A DNA stretch of 64,000 nucleotides. Origin: Ianthella basta. Taxonomy: Eukaryota; Porifera; Demospongiae; Verongiida; Ianthellidae. The notes beneath the pieces are model-generated. The model had not been told where the DNA came from. It made no database searches and saw only the letters and a list, made by a program, of their open reading frames with translations. This document shows, in pieces, positions 43,895-55,885 of this stretch. Every line of letters starts with the position of its first letter. The first letter of the stretch is position 1. The stretch spans positions 6,063,806-6,127,805 of the forward strand of contig OZ025875.1 in assembly GCA_964019415.1 (NCBI GenBank), written 5' to 3'. Made by a program: the position numbers and the translations under genes.

Positions 43895-45408
43895 CAAGTG
43901 TGAGTGTGCTTCAATATAATTATGTTTACTATTGATCCGTCCCATGTGAATAGAGAAGACTGGGCACAATTTGCTTTCAATTGCTGTCACGGTCATGCAC
44001 CTGGCACTTCGATCATGTGTATGATGCTGATTGGCCACTATATCATTCATAATCATTTTCAAAACTGTTTGAGTGGATCATATAGGTGTATTGTACACGT
44101 CCTGATCATGACTTGGGCAGCACCCGCTAGCCTTTGTAGCCCAATAATTGTTCAAGTGTGGAATTCGAAAGTTCATGAATATGCTCCACCATTGTGATGT
44201 ACCATAAGTGGATATATAGTGAAGTAATGAAATCCATGTGGTGCTATAAGTGATGTTCACCCTTGGCCTTTGTTCTTGGGTGGATATCGCATATGCACCA
44301 CATGCACTTTAGTGTGGTATAATTAATGCAATCATAACACTTAGAGTACTTTTAATACAATTATATATCTTACAACACATGCACAGAGATGCCCTTGAGA
44401 GGTTGTCTGCTGAGTGAACTCAATGAGAAAGTTATTGAATGCATGGCGCCAGCAAAGTACGCTGCACTGATGTGCTCCAACAGAGCTAGAGAGGCAATTT
44501 TATAATGCCATGCTGACTGCAGTTCTCTGTCCATTCATGAACTTAAGTGTGTACATGCATGCACATGTGGCTTGGTAACTAAGCAAGACGTCAACGCAAA
44601 TGAAAATAGCTACACACTGCACAAAAGTCATCTAAATCACAATTGGCACACATACATAGAACTTTACTGTACATACGAGGACAAGCAGCCACACAGACCA
44701 GCACACGCAGAGAGCCATTTACATATATAATCATGCCTCCTCAATCTCCTTCATCCATTATCCTGATATTGCATCATTGACCATTTTACCAAAGTGCCAT
44801 ATGAATATGATTGTCACAGCCATGAATATGATTATAGCATGTATATAGGTGGCAAACCTGTATTCAGACCACATTCAACTATGAAACATGTCCGGATACA
44901 GGGCTGCTTAGAGATGTTTGGGGCCCAGGGTCTATTACGAATTTGGAGGGCCCCTGCACATTAGTAGTGTCCCTCACAGTGGCCCTCGCTGCTTGCCAAC
45001 TGCCTTTTGCCTATACCTTACTTGGCATGCAGTCCCATAGACACATGACATTTATGTATGCCTTATATACAGTGCAGGACTACTCAGTCAGGCAAATTAT
45101 ATAGCTGTACATGATCAGTAGCATATGGCACCCTAACATGTTGACATTCTAGAATGTGCATAAGGCGCTGCTTGTCTCTTTCCACCACTCATGACCGTAC
45201 TCCTCCTTGGCATATGCATGCTCAGTGAATGGATGAGTGGTATATATACTGCATTGCAGTTGGTGAGCATAAACCACCAGTGTTCTTAAAGTGGATTACT
45301 AGAGCACAATCAAGCAAACGCAGGACTGGGGTTGTGTCACCTGCTTAAGACTGAGAGATACAGAGACATGCATAGATGGTAATACAACTATTAGTGAAAC
45401 TATAAGTA
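43895..45408. repeat. A-gene upstream spacer, copy 1
   Basis: Repeated at 48644-50149, 59062-60548 and (start only) 63793-64000. It holds GTGTATGATGCTGATTGGCC and GGATACAGGGCTGCTTAGAG. It ends in the B-gene 3' region. No gene is seen. Confidence 0.8.
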
Positions 45409-46390
45409 TTAAATTTTTGTGTCAGTTATTTGCGTACCATCAGTGCTTGTGATGCTTTCCATTCTAACAGCTCTTCTATGCAGTATGCCACAAGTGACAA
45501 TCTTCTTGGCTTGTTCTCGCACCGGCTTAAGGAAGACCAAGATGATAATGGGAGAAGGGAGGAGGGAGATGAAGGCTATACCATAGCCGACATATACTCC
45601 TGGTGCTTCTGAATTGAGTGATATTAAGACTGGAAGTATTTGACCTGCAATACCGATGCCACCACCAACCACAAGGAAGAGGGAGAGCTTGGCCATTGCC
45701 TTTCGGTACTTTGTCCCTTCAGTGACAATGTTCTTTCGTATGTAACAGAGACAGACAATGGGTACAACAATGCTGACTGTCAGTGGTGTGAGTCCTCCGA
45801 AGATGGACCACACAGCAAAGAATGTGTAACGAGCCTGAATTATAATGGTGTTATTTCTGTCAGGGAAGCAAGCCACACCGTGGACAAACTGCACTTCATA
45901 GACATAAGGAAATAAGACATAGATGCTTAGAATCATGGGACCAAGCCACATGATAGGAATGATAACTGCAGCACAGTGTAAGCTGATGGTCTTCTTGCCA
46001 AACCTCACAATGGCCAAGATTGCAAACGAAAATGCAGCAAGGCTCCACAGTCGTGCTGCCATTCCTGTGGCATACACCCACACGCTCATTGTACATAGGT
46101 AAAGTGGTCTGGGGTGAAGTGCACTCATGTTTAGGAAGACAATAGAAGTGACGCCTATCATCACAATACTTTTGGCTTACCGCCATTTGAAGCCCTGCCA
46201 GCAGAAGGTTGACGAGGAAGAGGCGAACTGGTCTGGGAACTGAGGTGGCCATCAGGAGTGCAAAGATGATGAATCCAATCATCACACAAGCCACAACTGT
46301 TGTCATAACCAGCAGTATAGAATAGGCCATGAAGCCAGGGCTGTTGAGGGAAGTGTCATTTGCTGGCAGAGAGGCAGAGGAGTTGTCCAT
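45409..46390 (-). pseudogene. 7TM receptor, B type, frameshifted in TM2
   Basis: MDNSSASLPANDTS through TM1 to LLAGLQMAVS, then a frame change. The remainder, from MIGVTSIVFLNMSALHPRPL to the tail LHRRAVRMESITSTDGTQIT plus DTKI, is intact in another frame (45409-46164). About 7 extra bases lie near 46170-46182 (CTTTTGGCTTACCGCC against CTTGCCGCC). The same insertion is present in the partner at 60549, so it is older than the 15.2-kb duplication. Confidence 0.85.
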
Positions 46391-46463
46391 AATGGTGTAC
46401 ATGTGATTCCAAAGCTCTACACTGTTTGCATACTCTCCTTAAGCTTCAAAGAGGGCAATGGTT

Positions 46464-46469
46464 CTTATA
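46464..46469 (-). promoter_or_regulatory. TATA element
   Basis: TATAAG, 74-79 bp before the MDNSS start at 46390. Confidence 0.5.
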
Positions 46470-47626
46470 CAGGTGCGAGTGTGCTTCAATATGTTTACTA
46501 TTGATCTGGCCCATGTGAATGGAGAAGACTGGGCACAATTTGCATTGTGTCTTATGATTGCTGTCACAGGTCACTTGGCACTTCATGTGTACGAGATTCC
46601 CGTATGCATGGGCATACATACGTAGGATGTTTTAGCAATGGTGTAGGTTGTGCCAGCTTGTTGGGAGATTGAAGGAAGATTAAGTATTAGTGTTAACAAT
46701 TCTGAGCAAAAGAATCAGTGTATATATTACTGATGGCTTTCTTGTATGGCTCCATCCATTTCTGACTGAGCTTCTGAATCATATAATATCCCAATGAACT
46801 TTGCACACATGTATGCTAACATTCCAAATGTGATTAAAGCAGAAAGTGTAAATGTCGTGAAATTCTTTACAACTATCTTTACATATGCAGGTCAACTGAT
46901 TTGTGTATGCTTAGACAAAATTACTGTAGATTGATGATTGTAGCTGAAAGATGCAAACCGTTTGGATTTGTTATGAATTGATGCATGACATGGTGTATGT
47001 GCCAATCTGAATGCCATAATACAGTACGTACATAATCTGCCTACTGTGTCGATAGAATGAAATTGCAATCTTAAACTATTGTACATTTGCACGTGATGAA
47101 AGACGTGCACACACAATGATCTGTTGTTAGTACACACAACAAAGATAATATTGAATGTGAACCCTATACATAGTTGTGTAATTAAACGAACATAGTAATT
47201 GTATATTCAATGCCCTGGTACTGCCAGCTCAACTGTATTGATGTGCAGTATTGTGGGGCCAGTGTGTTATGCTGAACATTAGACTAAGGAAGGTCTTTGA
47301 ATAGCTTATAACAGTAAGAAACATGTCATACAAATCCATTCACACAAACATCCACCAATTGAAATCAGTCAGCCTCAGCCAATTATTAGCCATTCATAGA
47401 CAAATGAGTATGCACACATACTATTATTATAGCAACACTACACATGAGTATATTGCACATGAAAGAAACAACTGCATGTAAGGCAGAGAGAATATGCATA
47501 GCGCATGTCTGAGAAGGAAACCTATACTATGCTAAATTAACCTGCATATTATTTAATGCTGTGCCATATTGCACAGTTTAACATTACTCAGATCTTAGCG
47601 TCGACCCACTGATTGCATTAATTCTG
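46470..47626. repeat. B-gene upstream spacer, copy 1
   Basis: Parallel to 41722-42871, 51205-52430, 56892-58042 and 61598-62775. No gene is seen. Confidence 0.75.
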
Positions 47627-48562
47627 TCAGTACTTGTGGCACTTTACAATCATTGTGTACCGTTGGTTGCAAGTCACAATCTTCTTGGCCTGCTCTCGCA
47701 ATGGCTTCAAGTAGGCCATGATGATGATGGGAGTGGGGAGGAGGGAGATGACAGCAGAGCCATAGCTGAGATACACTCCTGGTGCTGCTGAGTTGAAACT
47801 AAATAGGGCTGGAAGGATTTGACCTGCAAAGTTGATGCTGCCCCCCACTACGAGGAAGAGGGAGAGCTTGGCCATTGCCTTTCGGTACTGTGTCCCTTCT
47901 GTGACAATGTTCTTGCTGATATAACAGAGGCACACAATGGGCACGATGATGCTGACAAGGACAGGGGTGAGCCCTCCAAAGATGGTCCATGTAGCTAAGA
48001 AAGCATAACGAGCTTGACGAATAATGGTACTGTTAGTATCAGGGAAGCAGGCCACACCGTGGACAAACTGGGCTCCATAAACATAAGGAAGTATGACATA
48101 GAGGCTTATAATCATGGGCACAAGCCACAGGATAGGAATAATGACTGCAGCTGTACACCAGTTAATGGTCTTCTTGCCGAACCTCACTATGGCCAAAATT
48201 GAGAATGAAAATGCTGCCAGATTCCACAGTCTTGCAACCACTCCTGTGGCAAAACCCCACAGGTACACTCTACACAGGTACCGCGGTAAGGGGGAATGTG
48301 TGCTCACTGCTATAAGGACAGCAGCTGTGCACACCATAAGCATCAAACTTGCTGCTACCAGAAGTCCTGCCAGCAGAAGGTTGATGAGGAAAAGGCGAAC
48401 TAACCTGGGAATTGATGCGGCCATCAGGAGTGCTAAGATGGTGAGTACAATCAGGGCACCGGCCACAGCTGTTGTCATAGCCAACAGTATAGAGTAGGCC
48501 ATGAAGCCGGGGCTGTTAAGTGAAGTCTCATTTGCTGGCAGAGAAGCAGAGGAGTTGTCCAT
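47627..48562 (-). CDS. 7TM receptor, A type (copy 1, second A)
   Basis: 311 residues from MDNSSASLPANETS. It differs from the A gene at 42872 in MAASIPRLVRLF after TM1, GVVARLWNL in TM3, TINWCTAA before TM4, and the standard-length ECL2 GVACFPDTNSTII. YVYGAQF has Gly in place of the Glu that nearly all paralogues carry just before ECL2. The tail is CNQRYTMIVKCHKY. The alternative ATG at 48607 adds 15 residues. Confidence 0.85.
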   Translation of the reverse strand: MDNSSASLPANETSLNSPGFMAYSILLAMTTAVAGALIVLTILALLMAASIPRLVRLFLINLLLAGLLVAASLMLMVCTAAVLIAVSTHSPLPRYLCRVYLWGFATGVVARLWNLAAFSFSILAIVRFGKKTINWCTAAVIIPILWLVPMIISLYVILPYVYGAQFVHGVACFPDTNSTIIRQARYAFLATWTIFGGLTPVLVSIIVPIVCLCYISKNIVTEGTQYRKAMAKLSLFLVVGGSINFAGQILPALFSFNSAAPGVYLSYGSAVISLLPTPIIIMAYLKPLREQAKKIVTCNQRYTMIVKCHKY

Positions 48563-48637
48563 AATGTTGTACGTGTGAAGAACGCAACCTCTACACTGTG
48601 TTAGCATGCTCCATCTCCTTCAAAAAGGGCAGTGGCT

Positions 48638-48643
48638 CTTATA
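48638..48643 (-). promoter_or_regulatory. TATA element
   Basis: TATAAG, 76-81 bp before the MDNSS start at 48562. Confidence 0.55.
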
Positions 48644-50149
48644 CAAGTGTGGGTGTGCTTCAATATATGTTTACTATTGATCCGTCCCATGTGAATGGAG
48701 AAGACTGGGCACAATTTGCTTTTGATTGCTGTCACGGGTCATGCACCTGACACTTCGATCATGTGTATGATGCTGATTGGCCACTATATCATTCATAATC
48801 ATTTTCAAAATTATTTCAGTGGATCATATAGGTGTATTGTACACGTTCTGATCATGACTTGGGCATCTCCAGCCTTTGTAGCCCAATAATTGTTCAAGTG
48901 TGGAATTCGAAAGTTCATGAATATGCTCCACCATTCTGATGTACCATAAGTGGATGTATAGTGAAGTAATGCAATCCATGTGGTGCTATAAGTGATGTTC
49001 ACCCTTGGCCTTTGTTCTTGGGTGGATATCGCATATGCACCACATGCACTTTAGTGTGGTATAATTAATGCAATCATAACACTTACAGTACTTTTAATAC
49101 AATTATATATCTTACAACACATGCACAGAGATGCCCTTGAGAGGTTGTCTGCTGAGTGAACTCAATGAGAAAGTTATTGAATGCATGGCGCCAGCAAAGT
49201 ACGCTGCACTGATGTGCTCCAACAGAGCTAGAGAGGCAATTTTATAATGCCATGCTGACTGCAGTTCTCTGTCCATTCATGAACATAAGTGTGTACATGC
49301 ATGCACATGTGGCTTGGCAACTAAGCAAGACGTCAATGCAAATGAAAATAGCTACACACTGCACAAAAGTCATCTAAATCACAATAGGCACACATACATA
49401 GAACTTTACTGTACATACGAGGACAAGCAGCCACGCAGACCGGCACACACAGAGAGCCATTTGCATATATAATCATGCCTCCTAAATCTCCTTCATGCTA
49501 TATCCTGATATTGCATCATTGACCATTTTACCAAAGTGCCATATGAATATGATTGTCACAGCCATGAATATGATTATAGGATGTATATAAGTGGCAAACT
49601 TGTATTCAGGCCACATTCAACTATGAAACATGTTCGGATACAGGGCTGCTTAGAGATGTTTGGGACCCAGGGTCTATTACAAATTCAGAGGACCCTTGCA
49701 CATAAGTAGCGGCCCTCACAGTGGCCCTCGCTGCTTGCCAACTGCCTTTTGCCTATACCCTTACTTGGCAGTCCCATAGACACGTGACATCTATGTATGC
49801 CCTATATACAGTGCAGGACTACTCAGTCAGGCAAACTATATAGCTGTACATGATCAGTAGCATGGCACCCTAACATTTTGACATTCTAGAATGTGCATAA
49901 GGCGCTGCTCGTCTCTTTCCACCATGCACTCATGACCGTACACCTCCTTGCCATACGCATGCTCTGTGAATGGATGAGTGGTATATATACTGCATTGCAG
50001 TTGGTGAGCATAAACCACCAGTGTTCTTAAAGTGGATTGCTAGAGCACAATCAAGCAAACGCAGGACTGGGGTTGTGTCACCTGCTTAAGACTGAGAGAT
50101 ACAGAGACATGCATAGATGGTAATACAACTATTAGTGAAACTATAAGTA
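48644..50149. repeat. A-gene upstream spacer, copy 2
   Basis: Near copy of 43895-45408, with scattered substitutions and small indels. Confidence 0.8.
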
Positions 50150-51125
50150 TTAAATTTTTGTGTCAGTTATTTGCGTACCATCAGTGCTTGTGATGCTTTC
50201 CATTCTAACAGCTCTTCTATGCAGTATGCCACAAGTGACAATCTTCTTGGCTTGTTCTCGCACCGGCTTAAGGAAGACCAAGATGATAATGGGAGAAGGG
50301 AGGAGGGAGATGAAGGCTATACCATAGCCGACATATACTCCTGGTGGTTCTGAATTGAGTGATATCAAGACTGGAAGTATTTGACCTGCAATACCGATGC
50401 CACCACCAACCACAAGGAAGAGGGAGAGCTTGGCCATTGCCTTTCGGTACTTTGTCCCTTCAGTGACAATGTTCTTTCGTATGTAGCAGAGACAGACAAT
50501 GGGTACAACAATGCTGACTGTCAGTGGTGTGAGTCCTCCAAAGATGGACCACACAGCAAAGAATGTGTAACGAGCCTGATTTATAATGGTGTTATTTCTG
50601 TCAGGGAAGCAAGCCACACCGTGGACAAACTGCACTTCATAGACATAGGTAATTAAAACATTGATGCTTAGAATCATGGGTCCAAGCCACATGATAGGAA
50701 TGATAACTGCAGCACAGTGTAAGCTGATGGTCTTCTTGCCAAACCTCACAATGGCCAAGATTGCAAACGAAAATGCAGCAAGGCTCCACAGTCGTGCTGC
50801 CACTCCTGTGGCATACACCCACGTGCTCATTGTACATAGGTAAAGTGGTCTGGGGTGAAGTGCACTCATATTTAAGAAGACAATAGAAGTGACGCCTATC
50901 ATCACAATACTTGCCGCCATTTGAAGCCCTGCTATCAGAAGGTTGATGAGGAAGAGGTGAACTGGTCTGGGAACTGAGGTGGCCATCAGGAGTGCAAAGA
51001 TGATGAATCCAATCATCACACAAGCCACAACTGTTGTCATAACCAGCAGACTTAGAATAGACCATGAAGCCAGGACTGTTGAGGGAAGTGTCATTTGCTG
51101 GCAGAGAGGCAGAGGAGTTGTCCAT
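50150..51125 (-). pseudogene. 7TM receptor, B type, one-base frameshift in TM1
   Basis: MDNSSASLPANDTSLNSPGF then MVYS, followed by a frame change. From ILSLLVMTTVVACVM to the DTKI tail the frame is open (50150-51094). At about 51048-51056 the copy reads CAGCAGACTTAGAATAG where the sister has CAGCAGTATAGAATAG, one base more. TM2 and later are undamaged and the 7-base insertion of the other B copies is absent. A protein starting at a later codon would lack the normal N-terminus. Confidence 0.8.
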
Positions 51126-51198
51126 AATGGTGTATATGTGATTCCAAAGCTCTACACTGTTTGCATACTCTCCTTAAGCTTCAAAGAGGGCAATGGTT

Positions 51199-51204
51199 CT
51201 TATA
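51199..51204 (-). promoter_or_regulatory. TATA element
   Basis: TATAAG, 74-79 bp before the MDNSS start at 51125. Confidence 0.5.
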
Positions 51205-52430
51205 CAGGTGTGAGTGTGCTTCAATATGTTTACTATTGATCTGGCCCATGTGAATGGAGAAGACTGGGCACAATTTGCATTATGCCTTATGATTGCTGTC
51301 ACGGGTCACTTGGCACTTCATGTGTACGAGATTCCCATATGCATGGGCATACATACGTAGGATGTTTTAGCACTGTTGTAGGTTGTGCCAGCTTGTTGGG
51401 AGACTGAAGGAAGATTAAGTATTAGTGTTAACAATTCTGAGCAAAAGAATCAGTGTCTATATTACTGATGGCTTTCTTGTATGGCTCCACCCATTTCTGA
51501 CTGAGCTTCTGATTCATATAATATCCCAATGAACTTTGCACACATGTATGCTAACATTCCAAATGTGTTTAAAGCAGAAAGTGTAAATGTTATGAAATTC
51601 TTCTAAGTATCTTTACATATGCAGGTCAACTGATTTGTGTACGGTTAGACAAGATTGCTGTAGATTGATGATTGTAGCTGAAATATGCAAACCATTTGGA
51701 TTTGTTATGAATTGATGCATGACATGGTGTATGTGCCAATCTGAATGACATAATACAGTACGTACATAATCTGCCTACTGTGTCGATACAATGAAATTGC
51801 AATCATAAACTATTGTACATTTGCACATGATGAAAGACGTGCACTCACAATGATCTGTTGTTAGTACACACAACAGAGATAATATTGAATGTGAACCCTA
51901 TACATTGTTGCATAATTGAATAAACATAGTAATTGTATGTATTCAATGCCCTCAGTAATACTTGCTAGCACAACTGTATTGATGTGCAGTATTGTGGAGA
52001 TAATGTTATGCTGAACATTATAATAAGGGAAGGTCTTTGAATAGCTTATAACAACAAGAAAGATTTAGTAAATTGACTGACCAATTTAGTAAATCTATGG
52101 TGTGTCCTGTAAATTGACAGCTTTGCGCAGGTCACCATTTTGGTACAAACGGGGCATTCCATATATATCAGTCAGCCTCAGTTAGCTACTGATAAACAAA
52201 TGAGTATGCACGCATACCACTATAGCAACACTGCACATGAGTAGTTAAGGAACAATTGCATAATAAGGAAGAGAGAATATTCATTGGCATGTCTGAGTGG
52301 GACAGCTCCATGTCTGAGAAAGAAATCTATACTATGCTAAATTAATCTGCATACTATTTAATGCTGTGTCATATTGCACAGTTCAGCATACTCAGATCTT
52401 TGCGTCCACTGATTGAATTACGTAATTCTG
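51205..52430. repeat. B-gene upstream spacer and junction of the 15.2-kb units
   Basis: Normal spacer words run to about 52060. The DNA then switches to the ATTTAGTAAAT-bearing segment that corresponds to 36797-36900, where the second large unit begins. Confidence 0.7.
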
Positions 52431-53366
52431 TCAGTACTTGTGGCACTTTACAATCATTGTGTACCGTTGGTTGCAAGTCACAATCTTCTTGGCCTGCTCT
52501 CGCAATGGCTTCAGGTAGGCCATGATGATGATGGGAGTGGGGAGGAGGGAGATGACAGCAGAGCCATAGCTGAGATACACTCCTGGTGCTTCTGAGTTGA
52601 AACTAAATAGGGCTGGAAGGATTTGACCTGCAATATTGATGATGCCTCCCACTGCGAGGAAGAGAGATAACTTGGCCATTGCCTTTCTGTACTGTGTCCC
52701 TTCAGTGACAATGTTCTTCCTGATGTAACAGAGGCAGACAATGGGCACGATGATGCTGAGAATCAGTGGTGTGAGCCCTCCTAGAATGGCCCATGTGGCT
52801 AAAAAGACATAAAAAGCTGGCAGGATAATGGCGCCATCAGTATCATGAAAACAGGCCACACTGTGGACAAACTGTATTTCATAGACATAAGGAAGTAAGA
52901 TGTAAAGGTTTATAGTTATGGGCACAAGCCACAAGATAACAATTGCGACTGCAGCACTCCACCAACTGATGGTCTTCTTGCTAAACCTCACAGTGGCCAA
53001 GATCACAAATGAAAATGCAGCCAGGTTCCACAGTCTTGCCACCACTCCTGTACCAAACATCCATATATACACTCTGCACAGGTACTGTAGTTCACGATGA
53101 TGTGGACTCACTGCTATGAATACAGTAGCAGTGCACAAAATGAGCATCACACTCACTGCCACTAGAAGTCCTGCCAGCAGAAGATTAATGAGGAAGAGGC
53201 GAACTGGTCTGGGAATTGATGTGGCCATCAGGAGTGCTAAGATAGTGAATCCAATCATCACACCGGCCATAACTGTTATCATAGTCAGCAGAATACAGTA
53301 GGCCATGAAGCCAGGACTGTTGAGGGAAGTGTCATTTGCTAGCAAAGTGGTAGAGGAGTTGTCCAT
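52431..53366 (-). CDS. 7TM class A-like receptor, C type (copy 2)
   Basis: 311 residues, intact. Relative to the C gene at 37204, ECL2 reads FVHSVACFHDTDGAIILPAF: G to S and P to H fall in the otherwise invariant HGVACFPD motif. YVFLATW replaces HAFLATW in TM5. TM1 has VMAGVMIGF. The loop before TM6 is YIRKNIVTEGTQYRKAMAKL, the array consensus. The tail is CNQRYTMIVKCHKY. It shares the altered TATA position and the upstream inverted duplication with copy 1. Confidence 0.85.
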   Translation of the reverse strand: MDNSSTTLLANDTSLNSPGFMAYCILLTMITVMAGVMIGFTILALLMATSIPRPVRLFLINLLLAGLLVAVSVMLILCTATVFIAVSPHHRELQYLCRVYIWMFGTGVVARLWNLAAFSFVILATVRFSKKTISWWSAAVAIVILWLVPITINLYILLPYVYEIQFVHSVACFHDTDGAIILPAFYVFLATWAILGGLTPLILSIIVPIVCLCYIRKNIVTEGTQYRKAMAKLSLFLAVGGIINIAGQILPALFSFNSEAPGVYLSYGSAVISLLPTPIIIMAYLKPLREQAKKIVTCNQRYTMIVKCHKY

Positions 53367-53497
53367 AGCGATTGATGACTTGTATAAGCTCTGTATAAAC
53401 TTGTTCTTCTAAGCTTGTTCTCCTGTTTTAAGGGACTATTTCATGGAGGGCAATTGTTCTTGCACAACTGTGGGTGTGTGCCAGCATACCAGCCTCT

Positions 53498-53507
53498 CCA
53501 TATATGG
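53498..53507. promoter_or_regulatory. CArG-box-like site CCATATATGG
   Basis: An exact match, 132-141 bp before the C-gene ATG at 53366. Confidence 0.45.
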
Positions 53508-53775
53508 AAGAGAACCTTGCAACTGATTTCAGAATGGTTCGCCAAAATGACAAATGAAAAATGGCAAATGGTAAATGGCAAATGGCATGACACCATAGTA
53601 CAGTGTCTTAGTGTGATTGTCCTTAGTGGTGCATGTGAACGAGATGACATGGTGTGACCTAGACCATTTGCTATTTACCATAAAATTTGATACTAAGTCT
53701 TACATTTGCCAATCAGAATATTGCACAGAAGGGTATGTTTTGTGCAGTAGTTACGATATTATCACATTCACCAGT

Positions 53776-53979
53776 ATGAACAACTCTACCTTGCTGTCAG
53801 GTAATGACGCTTCCCTCAACAGCCCTGGCTTCATGGCCTACTGCATTCTGATGGCTGTGGTAACATATGTGGCCAGTCTCTTCATTGGAATCACCTTCTT
53901 ATCACTCCTGATGGCCACCTCAATTCCAAGACCACTCCGCCTCTTCCTCATCAACCTTCTGCTGGCAGGGCTCCTATAG
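53776..53979 (+). pseudogene. Plus-strand 7TM receptor 5' fragment (copy 2)
   Basis: MNNSTLLSGNDASLNSPG to NLLLAGLL is uninterrupted here (67 codons), unlike copy 1. TM2 is followed at once by TAG where a full gene would go on with VVVI. An upstream in-frame extension reaches 53617. A two-helix peptide is conceivable but untested. Confidence 0.8.
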
Positions 53980-54871
53980 CATGCACAATGCCATTCATCA
54001 GGTCAGTGACTGTGCACATCTGATAGAAATTATATACAGCTGCTGTACCAATGATATGTGCATGCATGAGCACAACTCTTCCATTCAGTCATGTATGTGT
54101 GTGTGAAAATCAATTGAGGTGACATTACTTGTGAATAAATTAATAATTGTAGGCATCATAAATTATTCACGTTGAGCTGATTGTATTCATGAAAAAATTC
54201 TCTTATGATATTTATTGAAAACTAAACTGCCATGTATAGTGTGTGTGTATGTAACTCACCATGTTGTTAGACAGATCATGATCACATCAGTGCATATGAT
54301 AAGCAGGTGTACAGTCAATTTCGGAATGGCTGGCAAAATGACAAATGGCACAAATGGCAAACACACAATGGCAAATGTAAGTACCTGGGTATATCAAAAT
54401 TTATGGCAAAGAGCAAATGGTGTAGGTCATGATCATTGCACAAAGCCATAATATTATAGTGTCCCACTTACCATGTCATTTCATTCACATGCACCACTGA
54501 GTACAATCGCATTAACACATTGTACTATGGTGTCATGCCATTTGCCATTTACCCTTTGCAGTTTTCCATTAATTTTGCCATTAATTTTGGCGAACCATTC
54601 TGAAATCAGTTGTCAGTATAGGTGTTGCAAGGTTCTCTTCCACATGGAGAGGCTGGTATGCTGGCACCCACCCACAGCTGTATAAGAACAAACATACCGC
54701 AAAATACAAACAAGCCCATGCACCACCCTTAAGTACCACTCCTGTGTTCCTTGTGAATTATGGTATTCATGCAAAGCAAAATTGCAGGACATTCCTTGAT
54801 CATCCTGTTCTTGTGCAGTGTCCTAACCATTGCACTTGTGCATGAACACACACGCTGCCACTCAGTAGACA

Positions 54872-54880
<9 letters not shown>

Positions 54881-54935
<55 letters not shown>

Positions 54936-54941
54936 CACACA
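54881..54941. repeat. CA microsatellite (copy 2)
   Basis: As at 39649-39705, a few units longer. Confidence 0.95.
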
Positions 54942-55302
54942 TGAATGATGGCTCAGGGAATTGCCAGCTAGGAGCTACTGTGCATTAATGATAACGTATC
55001 AATTCAGAGGGGCTCAAAGGTAGAATAAATGCACTTTCAGCAACCATCAGACCGTGTAGCGACATATCAAGTTCAATCAAGTCTCATGCACCTACCAACC
55101 TACACTGCTTACTGCCACTTACTATAATACAGTATGTAATACAGTACATGTATATACAACTATGTGGGCTTTTCTTCCCCCTTCCCCTCCTTTCCCTTAT
55201 ACTGTGTGTGTGTTGGTACTGATCTGCATGAGTGCCTTTTAAAGTAGCCCAAGGTGAAATATATAGGATGTCCATATATGGAGGTTTGTGCATAACATAT
55301 AC

Positions 55303-55515
55303 ACCATACCGTACCATACCCATACCATGCCATACCATACAATACAATACAATACCCATACCATGCCATACAATACAATACAATACCCATACCATGCCAT
55401 ACAATACAATACAATACCCATACCATGCCATACCATACAATACAATACCCATACCTGCCATACAATACAATACAATACAATACAATACATTACAATACAT
55501 TACAATACCCATACC
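55303..55515. repeat. Pentanucleotide satellite (copy 2)
   Basis: Same units as 40066-40335 but shorter, with one decayed CATACCTGCC unit. Confidence 0.9.
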
Positions 55516-55885
55516 ATACCAAATATACAAGTTTTCATATAGCTAGTAAAGGTTCTTAGGGCATGAGAAGTGCAAAAATATGCAGAATAGTGTTGGCATG
55601 AGTGCAATATACTAATGGAAGTATATACAACTTGCTGATATCATGAGTACATACTGTATATTCCATATGTATAATACACTGTGGTGGATATGTGTGTATA
55701 CCACCTGTTATGGTAAAGTGGACAGAACTTTGTCAACATTCAATAACTCAAACACAGAACTGCTAAAGAGTGAGAGGTACAGGGACATGTACGCAGTTGG
55801 TGAAATAGCTGCATGCACACAGGTAAGTCTATTCCTTCTTGATATTTGTGTCTATTGCTTGACTACTGTCAGTGCTTGTGATTCT
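55516..55885. repeat. B' gene 3' module (copy 2)
   Basis: Matches 40336-40701. Confidence 0.8.

Larger units (their letters stand above)
36885..52110. repeat. 15.2-kb higher-order tandem unit, copy 1
   Basis: It contains receptor loci in the order C (37204), B' (40702), A (42872), B (45409), A (47627), B (50150). The same order restarts at 52431. Offsets between corresponding stop ends are 15227, 15184, 15171, 15140 and 15149 bp. Inside it, the A-B pair is itself a ~4.75 kb tandem dimer. Confidence 0.9.
53441..54685. repeat. Inverted duplication of the C-gene upstream region (copy 2)
   Basis: Arms 53441-53655 and 54466-54685 with an 810-bp loop, near-identical to 38211-39457. Confidence 0.9.
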
